A stretch of DNA of 18,464 nucleotides from JACRJW01 sp964359095 (GTDB lineage Bacteria > Patescibacteriota > Patescibacteriia > UBA9934 > GWF2-40-263): the NCBI GenBank assembly GCA_964359095.1, contig CAYHRJ010000018.1, forward strand, positions 1 through 18,464, in the 5' to 3' direction. Positions 7,729-14,908 of the stretch are shown here, piece by piece. The translations under genes and the position numbers were made by a program. The first letter of the stretch is position 1. Each line of letters opens with the position of its first letter. The notes under the pieces were generated by a model. It worked only from the letters and a program-made list of their open reading frames with translations. It had not been told where the DNA came from and made no database searches.

Positions 7729-9114
7729 ATGCCTGATCCGTATGTCTTTTGCTGGCCTGATCCGCAGGAGCCCAAGATCATCACGCGGGACCTGACCGTC
7801 CTGCGCAACCGCCGACGGCGGATCAAAAAGGGAGAGGCCAAGCCCGAACCTCTCGTGCTGCGTGGGGTGAGGCTCATCGAGCTGATCCCGCACTGCCTCT
7901 ACGAGGTGCCGGTTGATTGCCACGAGATGACGAATAGCGTCCGTGAGCTGCGGCCTGGCTGCATCCTCTCCCGCAACCTCAAACTCTCCGAGCGCCTCAA
8001 TGGCGGTCGGATCGAGGAAGAGGTCAAGCAGCCCCGACGCCCTTTGGGGTCGGGGCTCCGACCTTCGCAAAGCGAAGCGTCGGAGGTCTTCATCTCCTAC
8101 GACGGTGTCTACAAGGCGCGTCGTGGAGTCGGCCATGCGGATCGCCGGTACCGCTCGCGCGAGATTCCGGTGAACAAGAAGCTTGCCGGAACGCTCGACG
8201 AGTTGATGCGGACCTCGTGGGAACTGCACAAGGTTGACGAGGACGGACACCAGGCGTTCGTGCTCGTCGCGGTCACGGCCGCCAAGGACTACGGCAAGCC
8301 CATCGACCAGACCAAGCGTCGGGCGCAGGCTCGTACGCTTCAGGCGGGAACACTCGTCGATACCAGGGGTCAGTTCAACCCGGGACGCATCCCGCTCATC
8401 TGCTTTGCGGGTGAGCATGAGATCGCCTCGCGCATCCAGGCTGTGCGTGGCATCGGCAGGCGCATGAGTTTCCGCGAGGCAGTGCTGGAACACTACATCG
8501 ACCGGCTCCGTGAGATCGTCCGCGACGTGTCGCGCTCCCAACAGCATCGATTGCGGAAAGAGTGGCTGGCGCAGACCTCGGAGCGCACGCCCAAGAAGGT
8601 CAGGGAGGAAGCCGACCGGCTTGAGGACGCGGCCAGGCGTCTGTGCGCTGTCGTGACTCGCCCGTTCTCGCGTTCCTTCACCCGCAGCGCGGATGACCTC
8701 GATGCCGCGGCAAGGCTTCTGCGCGAGGCCGCCAACGGCCGCAATGGGGATTCGATCCTCAAGGCCAAAGAGCTGATCGGGCAGGTCTTCCGCGCCACGA
8801 TCCAGCAGGAATGCCACTGGCGACTGGAGGAGGTTCTCCTTCAGCTGGGCGTCCTGGAGGATCGCGGTGAGAAGCTCGAAGCCTCACGCCAGCTCATGTG
8901 GCACGACGAACTCCGCTCCGTTCACCACAAGCTCGTCAGCGTGGAGCCGATCACGGGCAGACGCCTGGAACACGGCTTCAGAGGGCCGGTTCTCCAGCGC
9001 GTGGTGCCCCACGTGCACCTTGCCGATGCCTACCTCATGCGCGCCCTCCGCCAGGGCGGTTCCGACCTTGAGTCCATGAAAGAGGAACTCGACAAGGCCG
9101 TCGAGCCACTCTAA
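7729..9114 (+). CDS. Unrecognised 461-residue protein, GC-rich and Arg-rich
   Basis: I do not recognise a family. The N-terminal part (1-100) is basic (VLRNRRRRIKKGE) with strand-like stretches. Residues 101-118 come from two embedded hairpins and look like a linker. Residues 119-250 are mixed alpha/beta (FVLVAVTAAKDYGKPIDQTKRR, RIPLICFAGEHEIASRI). Residues 255-460 are largely helical and charged. No signal peptide, membrane segment or catalytic signature was seen. Evidence that it is real: 461 open codons, a strong Shine-Dalgarno GGAGGG 8 nt before the ATG, its own promoter and terminators. Two sampled 60-base lines count 58 % and 70 % GC, against 47 % in a sampled mltG line. The strand-opposite open frame at 7564-8817 has no start signals and runs into mltG. 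Foreign origin is suggested by composition; function is unknown. Confidence 0.7.
   Translation: MPDPYVFCWPDPQEPKIITRDLTVLRNRRRRIKKGEAKPEPLVLRGVRLIELIPHCLYEVPVDCHEMTNSVRELRPGCILSRNLKLSERLNGGRIEEEVKQPRRPLGSGLRPSQSEASEVFISYDGVYKARRGVGHADRRYRSREIPVNKKLAGTLDELMRTSWELHKVDEDGHQAFVLVAVTAAKDYGKPIDQTKRRAQARTLQAGTLVDTRGQFNPGRIPLICFAGEHEIASRIQAVRGIGRRMSFREAVLEHYIDRLREIVRDVSRSQQHRLRKEWLAQTSERTPKKVREEADRLEDAARRLCAVVTRPFSRSFTRSADDLDAAARLLREAANGRNGDSILKAKELIGQVFRATIQQECHWRLEEVLLQLGVLEDRGEKLEASRQLMWHDELRSVHHKLVSVEPITGRRLEHGFRGPVLQRVVPHVHLADAYLMRALRQGGSDLESMKEELDKAVEPL
8031..8085 (+). repeat. Two tandem strong hairpins embedded in the GC-rich gene
   Basis: Hairpin 1: GCCCCGAC (8031-8038) pairs with GTCGGGGC (8049-8056), with an inner CCC-TTT-GGG. 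Hairpin 2: CTCCGAC (8056-8062) pairs with GTCGGAG (8079-8085), with an inner TTCGC-AAA-GCGAA. The block resembles a REP-like palindromic element inserted in frame and is translated as PRRPLGSGLRPSQSEAS. Confidence 0.65.
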
Positions 9115-9126
9115 ACCCAGTCGCCT

Positions 9127-9162
9127 TCCGACCAACGCCCGATCCCAACGCCAAGGGTCGGA
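9127..9162 (+). terminator. Stem-loop just downstream of the GC-rich gene
   Basis: TCCGACC (9127-9133) pairs with GGTCGGA (9156-9162). It starts 12 nt after the stop codon. No T-run follows, so it may be an accessory 3'-end structure to the stronger hairpin after it rather than a terminator in its own right. Confidence 0.4.
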
Positions 9163-9167
9163 TCTGT

Positions 9168-9199
9168 CCCCCGTAGCTTCACGCGAAGGGGGATTTTCA
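9168..9199 (+). terminator. Intrinsic terminator of the GC-rich unit
   Basis: CCCCC (9168-9172) pairs with GGGGG (9188-9192). CTTC (9177-9180) pairs with GAAG (9185-9188) to extend the inner stem, leaving a GTAG bulge. The T-rich stretch ATTTTCATTTTG follows. It separates the GC-rich gene from the helicase promoter. Confidence 0.7.
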
Positions 9200-9207
9200 T
9201 TTTGTCT

Positions 9208-9219
9208 GTATGCTAAAAT
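9208..9219 (+). promoter_or_regulatory. Extended -10 promoter of the helicase gene
   Basis: TATGCTAAAAT (9209-9219) is an extended -10 element (TGC then TAAAAT, 9214-9219). The 13-mer GTATGCTAAAATG differs by one base from the promoter at 17251-17263. The helicase ATG lies 9 nt after the box, so the transcript would start 2-4 nt before the start codon. No clear -35 was seen, as expected for extended -10 promoters. Confidence 0.6.
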
Positions 9220-9228
9220 GTGCCGGCT

Positions 9229-11361
9229 ATGAAGGAGTTCGTATTACAAGACGATTTTGACCTCGAGAAGGCAAATATTGATTACCGCAAGGAGTTGAAT
9301 GCACAGCAGCTGAACGTCGTTTTGAATGGCGATGGGGCGTGTTTGGTGCTAGCCGGTGCAGGGTCGGGAAAGACACGGACGATTACGTATCGGGTGACCT
9401 ATCTTCTCGAGCACGGCGTGAGTCCAGAGAGTATTTTGCTCGTCACGTTCACGAACAAGGCAGCGAAGGAAATGACCCAGAGGGTCGATGTGCTCCTGTC
9501 GACGCTAACCACCCCTAGCCCCTCCTTAAAAAGGAGGGGGACCGGAAGTGTGGGGCTGTGGTCTGGAACCTTCCACTCGATTGCCAATCGACTTTTGCGG
9601 ATCTACGGGTCGCAACTCGGATACTCGAATAACTTCACGATCCTTGACCAGGAGGACGCGAAGTCGCTCATCAAGATCTGTATCAAGGCGCTCAATGTCG
9701 ACACGACCTCACGACGGTTTCCTTCGCCAGCGAAAGTGCATGCCATGATCAGTTACGCCCAGAACTCGGGGCGTGTCATGAGCGACGTGATTGAAAATAA
9801 GTATCCGAGCTTCATGGAGATTTCGCCTGTTATTGAGCGTATCGCCGAGCTCTACGCCGACCACAAACGCCAGGCCGACGCGATGGACTTCGATGACCTG
9901 CTTTTGAAACTACGTGAGCTTCTCTATCACCACGAGGGCGTGCGCCAAAAACTCGCGCATCAGTTTGAATACATTCTGGTCGATGAGTATCAGGACACAA
10001 ATGTTGTTCAAGCACAGATTATTCGACAACTCGCGAGCGAACACGGGAATGTACTCGTCGTGGGTGATGATGCCCAGTCGATCTATTCGTTCCGTGCGGC
10101 CGAGATTCGGAACATCCTGGGCTTCCCCAAGACCTATGTCGACACCAAGGTTTTCCGACTGACGACCAACTATCGCTCCAGTCCCGAGATCCTTGCGGTC
10201 GCAAATTCGTCGATCACACAAAATAGAGATCAGTTTCAAAAAGAGCTCACCGCTGTGCGTGGTCCGCTCGAGAAGCCGAGTTTGATTCCAGCCAGCAATG
10301 CCGCTCAAGAGGCACAGTTCATCGCGCAAAAGATCCTTGCCCTGCGGGAAAAAGGGATGCCACTTTCGGAAATCGCCGTCTTGTTCCGCGCCGCCTTCCA
10401 CTCCCAGACGCTCGAGTTCGAGCTCATGAGGCGTGATATTCCCTACGAGTATCGCGGGGGTCTCAAGTTTTTTGAGCGCGCCCACGTGAAAGATATCGTC
10501 TCGCATTTGCGTATTCGACAGAATCCAAAAGATGAAGTCGCCTGGATGCGGATCCTGGGTCTGTTGAATGGCGTGGGACTCACGAGTGCTGAAAAGATGG
10601 CTACCCAGTTTCGTGATTATGAGTCGCTCGAGAAAATTTTGAGCACGAATCCGATTGTTCTCAAACGCGCGCAAACAGGATGGGAAGGGCTACGTAAGAC
10701 ACTCGAGAAAATGTCGCGCGAAGAACGTCCCGCCGAGCTGATCCGCGCAGTGATCGCTGGCGACTATCGCGATTATCTTGAGGCCGAGTACCCAGACTTC
10801 ATGGATCGGCTTGAGGACCTCGAACAGTTCGCGCTTTTCGCCGAAGGCTACACAAGTTTGCAGACCTTCCTGGACGAGGTGTCGCTCACGGGGGAATACG
10901 GAGCCCTGCGCGAGGAGGGAGGTGTTAAGGATGAAGGAAAGATGATTCTCTCCACCATCCATCAAGCAAAAGGACTTGAGTGGGACGCGGTGTTTGTCAT
11001 GCACTTGGTCGACGGCAAGTTTCCGATTGGCGCGGCGCTGAACGAAGACGGTGGGTTGGAAGAGGAACGGCGGCTTTTCTATGTGGCCACAACGCGGGCG
11101 CGTAAGCAACTTTTCTTCACCTATCCGATCGTCAGCGGTTACGATACACTGATGTTGAGCCAGCCCTCGATGTTTTTGCAGGAGCTTCCTCAAGGGTTGC
11201 TCGAAGAGGTGAAACTGAAAGCCGCAGTCTCGCGCCCAGTGCACGGATCATTCTCAGATTCCGAGTGGAGTGACGGACACATGATCGTCCTGAACGATTT
11301 GGGCGAACGGCAACAAAAACCGATACCATCGAGTTTTTTAAGAGACATTGATGAACTATGA
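9229..11361 (+). CDS. uvrD: UvrD/PcrA-type superfamily 1A DNA helicase
   Basis: An ATP-dependent 3'-5' DNA helicase for repair and for clearing proteins from DNA. The 710 residues contain the ordered SF1A motifs: Q-motif LNAQQLNVV, Walker A AGAGSGKT (Lys48), motif Ia VTFTNKAAKEM, GTFHSIANRLLR, MDFDDLLLKL, Walker B ILVDEYQDTN, motif III VVGDDAQSIYSFRAA, motif IV TTNYRSSPEIL, IPYEYRGGLKFFER, motif V LSTIHQAKGLEWDAVFV and motif VI ERRLFYVATTRARKQL. Start: ATG 9229 is chosen over GTG 9220 because the -10 box ends at 9219. An insertion of about 14 residues (TTPSPSLKRRGTG) after motif Ia is encoded by a hairpin repeat. The stop overlaps the malic enzyme start (ATGA at 11358-11361). PcrA, UvrD and Rep cannot be separated here. 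Confidence 0.95.
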   Translation: MKEFVLQDDFDLEKANIDYRKELNAQQLNVVLNGDGACLVLAGAGSGKTRTITYRVTYLLEHGVSPESILLVTFTNKAAKEMTQRVDVLLSTLTTPSPSLKRRGTGSVGLWSGTFHSIANRLLRIYGSQLGYSNNFTILDQEDAKSLIKICIKALNVDTTSRRFPSPAKVHAMISYAQNSGRVMSDVIENKYPSFMEISPVIERIAELYADHKRQADAMDFDDLLLKLRELLYHHEGVRQKLAHQFEYILVDEYQDTNVVQAQIIRQLASEHGNVLVVGDDAQSIYSFRAAEIRNILGFPKTYVDTKVFRLTTNYRSSPEILAVANSSITQNRDQFQKELTAVRGPLEKPSLIPASNAAQEAQFIAQKILALREKGMPLSEIAVLFRAAFHSQTLEFELMRRDIPYEYRGGLKFFERAHVKDIVSHLRIRQNPKDEVAWMRILGLLNGVGLTSAEKMATQFRDYESLEKILSTNPIVLKRAQTGWEGLRKTLEKMSREERPAELIRAVIAGDYRDYLEAEYPDFMDRLEDLEQFALFAEGYTSLQTFLDEVSLTGEYGALREEGGVKDEGKMILSTIHQAKGLEWDAVFVMHLVDGKFPIGAALNEDGGLEEERRLFYVATTRARKQLFFTYPIVSGYDTLMLSQPSMFLQELPQGLLEEVKLKAAVSRPVHGSFSDSEWSDGHMIVLNDLGERQQKPIPSSFLRDIDEL
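9511..9540 (+). repeat. Hairpin repeat inserted in frame in the helicase gene
   Basis: CCCCTCCTT (9519-9527) pairs perfectly with AAGGAGGGG (9531-9539) around a 3-nt loop. The flanking ACCCCTAGCC prefix and this stem look like the short palindromic repeats normally found between genes. Here the repeat is translated (TTPSPSLKRRG) and adds residues absent from E. coli UvrD, where the sequence runs almost directly from motif Ia into GTFH. Confidence 0.75.
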
Positions 11362-12500
11362 ACTACAACGACGCGTCGCTTGAAATGCACAAGCGTTACA
11401 AAGGCAAACTATCGGTTGAGTCGGTTGTGCCGATCGAAAATAAAGACGATCTCTCAACGGCCTATACACCAGGAGTTGCCGAGCCGTGCCGTGCGATCGC
11501 GGCAAATAAGGATCTTGTCTGGGATTTGACGATCAAGGGTCGAACCGTCGCGGTGGTCACAGATGGGTCTGCGGTTTTGGGTCTTGGCAACATCGGTCCA
11601 GAGGCGGGGCTTCCGGTCATGGAAGGGAAGGCGATTTTGTTTAAACGTTTCGCAGGAGTCGATGCGTTCCCGATTTGTCTTGCCACCCAGAACGTCGACG
11701 AGATTGTCGAAACGGTGAAACGGATTGCTCCAGGATTTGGTGGGATCAATCTCGAAGACATCGCGGCTCCAGCGTGTTTTGAAGTTGAACGTCGACTCAT
11801 CGAGGAGCTCGATATTCCGGTCATGCACGATGACCAACACGGCACGGCCGTAGTGGTACTTGCGGGGCTGTTAAACGCGCTGAAAGTTGTCGGCAAGAAA
11901 CTCGAGGAGGTGTCGGTTGTGATCTCGGGTGCTGGCGCGGCTGGCATGGGAATCACTCATCTATTGTTTGAAGCGGGGATGACCAAGCTCACGATGATCG
12001 ATTCCAAAGGTATCATTGCTCCAGGACGTGATGGGATGAATTCGTACAAGGAAGCACTCGCCGCGCGTATCAACCCAGAAGGTCGGACAGGGAGTCTCGC
12101 GGATGCGCTTGTGGGCGCAGATGTGTTTATCGGAGTAAGTCAGCCAGGACTTGTGACCGCGGACATGGTACGCACGATGGCGGATAAGGCAATCGTGTTT
12201 GCGATGGCCAACCCGATCCCTGAGATTATGCCCGATGTTGCACGCGCGGGTGGTGCGGCGATCGTTGCCACTGGGCGTTCAGATTTTCCAAATCAGGTGA
12301 ACAATGTACTAGCGTTCCCCGGAATTTTCAAAGGCGCACTCGAAGGTCGTCTGCGTCGGATCACTCCGGCTATGCGGGTTGCGGCGGCACACGCGCTTGC
12401 CAAACTCGTGCCGGAACCGACTGCCGAGAAAATCATGCCTTCGCCGTTTGAAGCAGGCCTCGCGGACGTCGTTGCCGAAGCGGTAAAACGCGCTGCCTAA
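11358..12500 (+). CDS. Malic enzyme, NAD(P)-dependent (short form)
   Basis: Oxidatively decarboxylates malate to pyruvate with reduction of NAD(P). The 380-residue length fits the short bacterial form that lacks the phosphotransacetylase domain. Visible: AYTPGVAEPCRAI (catalytic Tyr region), VTDGSAVLGLGNIGPEAGLPVMEGKAILFKRFAGVDAFPI (catalytic Lys), NLEDIAAPACFEVE and HDDQHGTAVV (metal-binding Glu/Asp residues), the dinucleotide motif GAGAAGMGIT, AMANPIPEI, and RSDFPNQVNNVLAFPGIFKGAL. The start overlaps the helicase stop (ATGA), so the genes are co-transcribed despite unrelated roles. It links to the glycolytic cluster by supplying pyruvate and reducing power, which is inference. Cofactor preference is not determined. 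Confidence 0.95.
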   Translation: MNYNDASLEMHKRYKGKLSVESVVPIENKDDLSTAYTPGVAEPCRAIAANKDLVWDLTIKGRTVAVVTDGSAVLGLGNIGPEAGLPVMEGKAILFKRFAGVDAFPICLATQNVDEIVETVKRIAPGFGGINLEDIAAPACFEVERRLIEELDIPVMHDDQHGTAVVVLAGLLNALKVVGKKLEEVSVVISGAGAAGMGITHLLFEAGMTKLTMIDSKGIIAPGRDGMNSYKEALAARINPEGRTGSLADALVGADVFIGVSQPGLVTADMVRTMADKAIVFAMANPIPEIMPDVARAGGAAIVATGRSDFPNQVNNVLAFPGIFKGALEGRLRRITPAMRVAAAHALAKLVPEPTAEKIMPSPFEAGLADVVAEAVKRAA

Positions 12501-12502
12501 GT

Positions 12503-13057
12503 ATGCTGTCCGAGCGAAGCAATCGCGTGCGACGTTGGGGATCGACAGCCGTGACCGCAGTCGTGGTGCTCGTGTTATTTATTGTATTTATTTTTGCAGT
12601 GCGATGGTTTCGGTCTGAGCCTGTCGCAGAGGAGTCGATCGTGTCATCAATTGCCGATGTGCTCAAGCCTGATCCGATCTCGCAGGCCGTTATTGATGGA
12701 GCGATTGATGTAGAGAGTCGTGAAGCAAAGCTCATGTTGGTCACGACCGGCGAGCGCGTTGGCGAGGCAACAAGAGGTGGGAAAGACGATCGATATTATT
12801 TTGAAATGAAAACATCGCTCCCGCAGATCGATCGGGAAGTTTCATACTATCAAGTCTGGCTCTTGAGTCGATTACCTTACAGCTTTTTTTCGCTGGGCGA
12901 GATGGTGACGGATGAAGAAGGCTATTTCGTACTCGAGTGGGAGGCACCTGATGACGAGAATTATTCCAATTACACTCAGGTGATCATCACAGTGAATCAG
13001 TACGAAGGAAGTTCAGATCCCGGGACGCACTTGGTCGAAGGGGAGTTTGGGAATTAA
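12503..13057 (+). CDS. Membrane-anchored protein with an RskA-like extracytoplasmic domain
   Basis: A 184-residue protein with a short basic N terminus, one transmembrane helix (about 15-34) and a soluble domain. The C-terminal region YYQVWLLSRLPYSFFSLGEMVTDEEGYFVLEW, then TQVIITVNQYEGSSDPGTHLVEGEF, recalls the anti-sigma-K factor (RskA) C-terminal beta domain, where YQLWL, slG, dG and vTvEp..Gs..Ptg recur. This is a pattern impression, not proof, and no zinc-binding anti-sigma N-terminal domain or sigma factor is nearby. It starts 2 nt after malic enzyme and is the last gene of that operon. Its stop overlaps the stop of the convergent dinB. Confidence 0.75.
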   Translation: MLSERSNRVRRWGSTAVTAVVVLVLFIVFIFAVRWFRSEPVAEESIVSSIADVLKPDPISQAVIDGAIDVESREAKLMLVTTGERVGEATRGGKDDRYYFEMKTSLPQIDREVSYYQVWLLSRLPYSFFSLGEMVTDEEGYFVLEWEAPDDENYSNYTQVIITVNQYEGSSDPGTHLVEGEFGN

Positions 13058-14283
13058 ATTTCATGATCGAAGTGAAATCCGCTTGAACGAGATTTGAACT
13101 CGACTGGCAAGGTAGATCCACGTTTCCAAACGCCAGAACCGTATCGACTCTGGAGTTCGTCCAGTGCACACAGAACGGTTGCCATCTTCCGTTCTTTTTT
13201 GAATAGCGATGGCTGGGCGAGACCGCGTGAGAGGAGTGAGGCAGAAAGACCGACAAGACGGACATCGACAAGTCCCACGGGCTCAAGAATTTTCCACGCG
13301 ATTTGAAAGAGCCGCATGCCGTCGGCTACGGGTTCAGAGAAGGTACGTTGTTCACCGTGGTCGGAGAAATTACCGAAGCGCACAAAAGCGGTGACTCGCC
13401 GAGCCGCCACACCGTCGCGACGCATACGCCAAGCGACCTTGTCCGCGAGGCCGAAAAGATAGCGTTTGAGGATGCGTGGGTCGTCGGTGTTTTGCGGCAG
13501 AGTGTAGGAGTGACCGTAGGATTTTGTGTCCTTATCGCCTGCTCCTCGAACACCTCCGCGCGTTGGCGAAACGATCACGGAAGAGTCGCGACCGTGCGCG
13601 GCTTCGTAGAGCCAGGTGCCGTAGCTGTGAAATTCGTGTTGAAGATTCTCGAGTGGAAACTCGCGCAGTTGTTGAAACATCTCGACTCCCAACGCACGAA
13701 GCCGCTCATGAATGCGTGGACCGATGCCGCACAGATCCTCGAGATCGCACTCGTCCAACAGAGATAGGACGTCTTGCGGACGTGCGACCGTGAGGCCATT
13801 GGGTTTTTTGTGCCCTGATGCGAGCTTGGCCATGAGTTTATTGGGCGCAATACCGATCGAGGCCGTAATGCATTCACCAAGCTCATCTCGCAGGCGCGAG
13901 CGGATCATCTGGGCCATGCAGATCGCGCCCAGATAATCTTCGGCCTCCTCGGTTATGTCCAAGAAACTTTCGTCCACGCTAAACGGCTCCACGTTTGGCG
14001 TGAATGATTCATAGATCGCGTTGAAGCGATGCATGATATCGGAATATTTTTCTGGATCGCCTGGCCAGAGAATAATCGACGGACAGACTTTTTTCGCTTC
14101 CCAAGTCGACATCGCCGTTTTGACCCCAAGCCGCTTTGCCTCAATCGACGCCGTGGCCACAATCGAGCGTTCTTGCGACTTGCCCGTGATCCCGATCGGT
14201 TTGCCGCGCAAAAATGGATTCGCCTGTTGTTCCACAGAGGCGAAATACGAATTCATGTCGATGTGTAACACGATTCGTTCCAT
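13054..14283 (-). CDS. dinB: Y-family DNA polymerase (DNA polymerase IV)
   Basis: A translesion polymerase that copies damaged DNA, recruited by the sliding clamp. The 409 residues have HIDMNSYFASVE (Asp9), FSVDESFLDI (Asp104 and Glu105, metal ligands), TASIGIAPNKLMAKLAS, KKPNGLTV, the CGIGPRIHERL helix-hairpin-helix, and a little-finger domain KSYGHSYTLPQ. QPSLF (357-361) matches the clamp-binding pentapeptide. The ATG at 14283 is chosen because MERIVLHIDMN begins at the catalytic strand; the open frame extends 12 codons upstream, overlapping the preceding gene. That gene ends 2 nt before this start, so they form an operon. The stop codon overlaps the convergent gene's stop in TTAA (13054-13057). 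No LexA-like box was found directly upstream. Confidence 0.95.
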   Translation of the reverse strand: MERIVLHIDMNSYFASVEQQANPFLRGKPIGITGKSQERSIVATASIEAKRLGVKTAMSTWEAKKVCPSIILWPGDPEKYSDIMHRFNAIYESFTPNVEPFSVDESFLDITEEAEDYLGAICMAQMIRSRLRDELGECITASIGIAPNKLMAKLASGHKKPNGLTVARPQDVLSLLDECDLEDLCGIGPRIHERLRALGVEMFQQLREFPLENLQHEFHSYGTWLYEAAHGRDSSVIVSPTRGGVRGAGDKDTKSYGHSYTLPQNTDDPRILKRYLFGLADKVAWRMRRDGVAARRVTAFVRFGNFSDHGEQRTFSEPVADGMRLFQIAWKILEPVGLVDVRLVGLSASLLSRGLAQPSLFKKERKMATVLCALDELQSRYGSGVWKRGSTLPVEFKSRSSGFHFDHEI

Positions 14284-14285
14284 CT

Positions 14286-14534
14286 TTATCCGTCGGTGTA
14301 GAGCTCGACGAGCCGCCATTCGAGAAACTCGGGATCGAGTTTAAGCTTGAAGTAGTTGGCGGCGTCGGAGACGGAGAAATAGAAAACGCGTTTGGTTCCT
14401 TCATGCGCTGTGTGAACCAAATTTACGCTGTCGATTTTGTAATCGCGTTCATTCCAGCGCATCGCATGGGGAACCACGCGGTTGTCTTTAAATGAGACTG
14501 TCACATCTATGGGGTCATTGAGGAGTTCGTGCAT
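14286..14534 (-). CDS. Small protein paired with dinB, possibly DUF6504-like
   Basis: An 82-residue protein, MHELLNDPIDV to LVELYTDG. The spaced pattern PIDVTVSF, then RWNERDYKIDSV, FYFSVSD, YFKLKLDPEFLEWRLVELYTD resembles the small all-beta DUF6504 family (W..R.Y.V..V, then Y.L.FD...W.L..V.D), which I recall sitting next to Y-family polymerase genes in Actinobacteria. This assignment is inference. The ATG at 14534 is preferred: a TTG start at 14630 would add a low-complexity Pro/Thr-rich leader that looks non-coding. It ends 2 nt before dinB, so co-translation is likely and a role in translesion synthesis is plausible. Confidence 0.65.
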   Translation of the reverse strand: MHELLNDPIDVTVSFKDNRVVPHAMRWNERDYKIDSVNLVHTAHEGTKRVFYFSVSDAANYFKLKLDPEFLEWRLVELYTDG

Positions 14535-14610
14535 AAGAAAGGTGATAGGGAGTAGCTTCGCCCATAGGACGGGCACGGCCGAGGGGTTGTAGGTGGTAGT
14601 GGAGGAAAGA

Positions 14611-14787
14611 TTAGGAGGATTTAGATCCAATGGATATCCGACTCAATACATAGCGCACAGCCTGCTTTGCGCGACGGCGGCTGGTGCGCAGACGCAAAGT
14701 ACGTAGACTTTTTAGCACGTGTTCTTCCCGACGACCTGGAAGAAATGAAAGAGTGATCGCGTGGTAACGAAGCGTAGCGGTAGACAT
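14611..14787 (-). CDS. Possible small Arg-rich protein (uncertain)
   Basis: A 58-codon frame starting at ATG 14787: MSTATLRYHAITLSF, then a basic stretch rich in Arg and Leu (HVLKSLRTLRLRTSRRRAK). It lies between the lexA terminator and the dinB pair on the same strand. No Shine-Dalgarno or convincing promoter was found and no family is recognised, so it may be chance. Otherwise the stretch 14535-14908 holds only the lexA 3' structures and a pyrimidine-rich (minus strand) tract near 14583-14617. Confidence 0.25.
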   Translation of the reverse strand: MSTATLRYHAITLSFLPGRREEHVLKSLRTLRLRTSRRRAKQAVRYVLSRISIGSKSS

Positions 14788-14817
14788 AGGTTTCAAGGAT
14801 CGTTAAGAGTAAGTTGG

Positions 14818-14870
14818 CAAACTAAAATCCCACGGCCAGGTGTGGATCCCTTCACACCTCGTCATGGGAT
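14818..14870 (-). terminator. Intrinsic terminator of lexA (minus strand)
   Basis: A two-tier hairpin: outer ATCCCA (14827-14832) with TGGGAT (14865-14870), inner AGGTGTG (14838-14844) with CACACCT (14853-14859), separated by 5-6-nt internal loops. Read on the minus strand the stem is followed by TTTTAGTTT. It lies about 40 nt past the lexA stop. Confidence 0.65.
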
Positions 14871-14884
14871 CTCAGATTGTCAGT

Positions 14885-14904
14885 CGCGGGAGGGCCCTCC
14901 CGCG
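14885..14904. repeat. Perfect 20-bp GC-rich palindrome after lexA
   Basis: CGCGGGAGGG (14885-14894) is followed directly by its exact reverse complement (14895-14904), 4 nt from the lexA stop. There is no T-run on either side. It may stabilise the lexA 3' end or be a protein-binding palindrome. Confidence 0.7.
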
Positions 14905-14908
14905 AATT

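Noticed and set aside
7564..8817. Long minus-strand open frame (417 codons) opposite the GC-rich gene
   Set aside because: It lacks start signals, runs antisense into mltG, and is what high GC at third codon positions produces opposite a real gene. The plus-strand frame has promoter, Shine-Dalgarno and terminator.
9220..9228. GTG 9220 as the helicase start
   Set aside because: It follows the -10 box directly and would precede the transcription start; ATG 9229 fits better.
13303..13767. Plus-strand open frame of 154 codons inside dinB
   Set aside because: It is antisense to clearly conserved dinB motifs and has no family resemblance or start signal.
14520..14540. GTTCG half-site near the start of the small dinB-linked gene as a LexA box
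   Set aside because: Only one half-site is present, inside the coding sequence, with no symmetric partner at the spacing seen at lexA.
14535..14630. TTG-initiated extension of the small dinB-linked protein
   Set aside because: The extra 32 residues are Pro/Thr-rich and come from a pyrimidine tract, unlike the patterned remainder.
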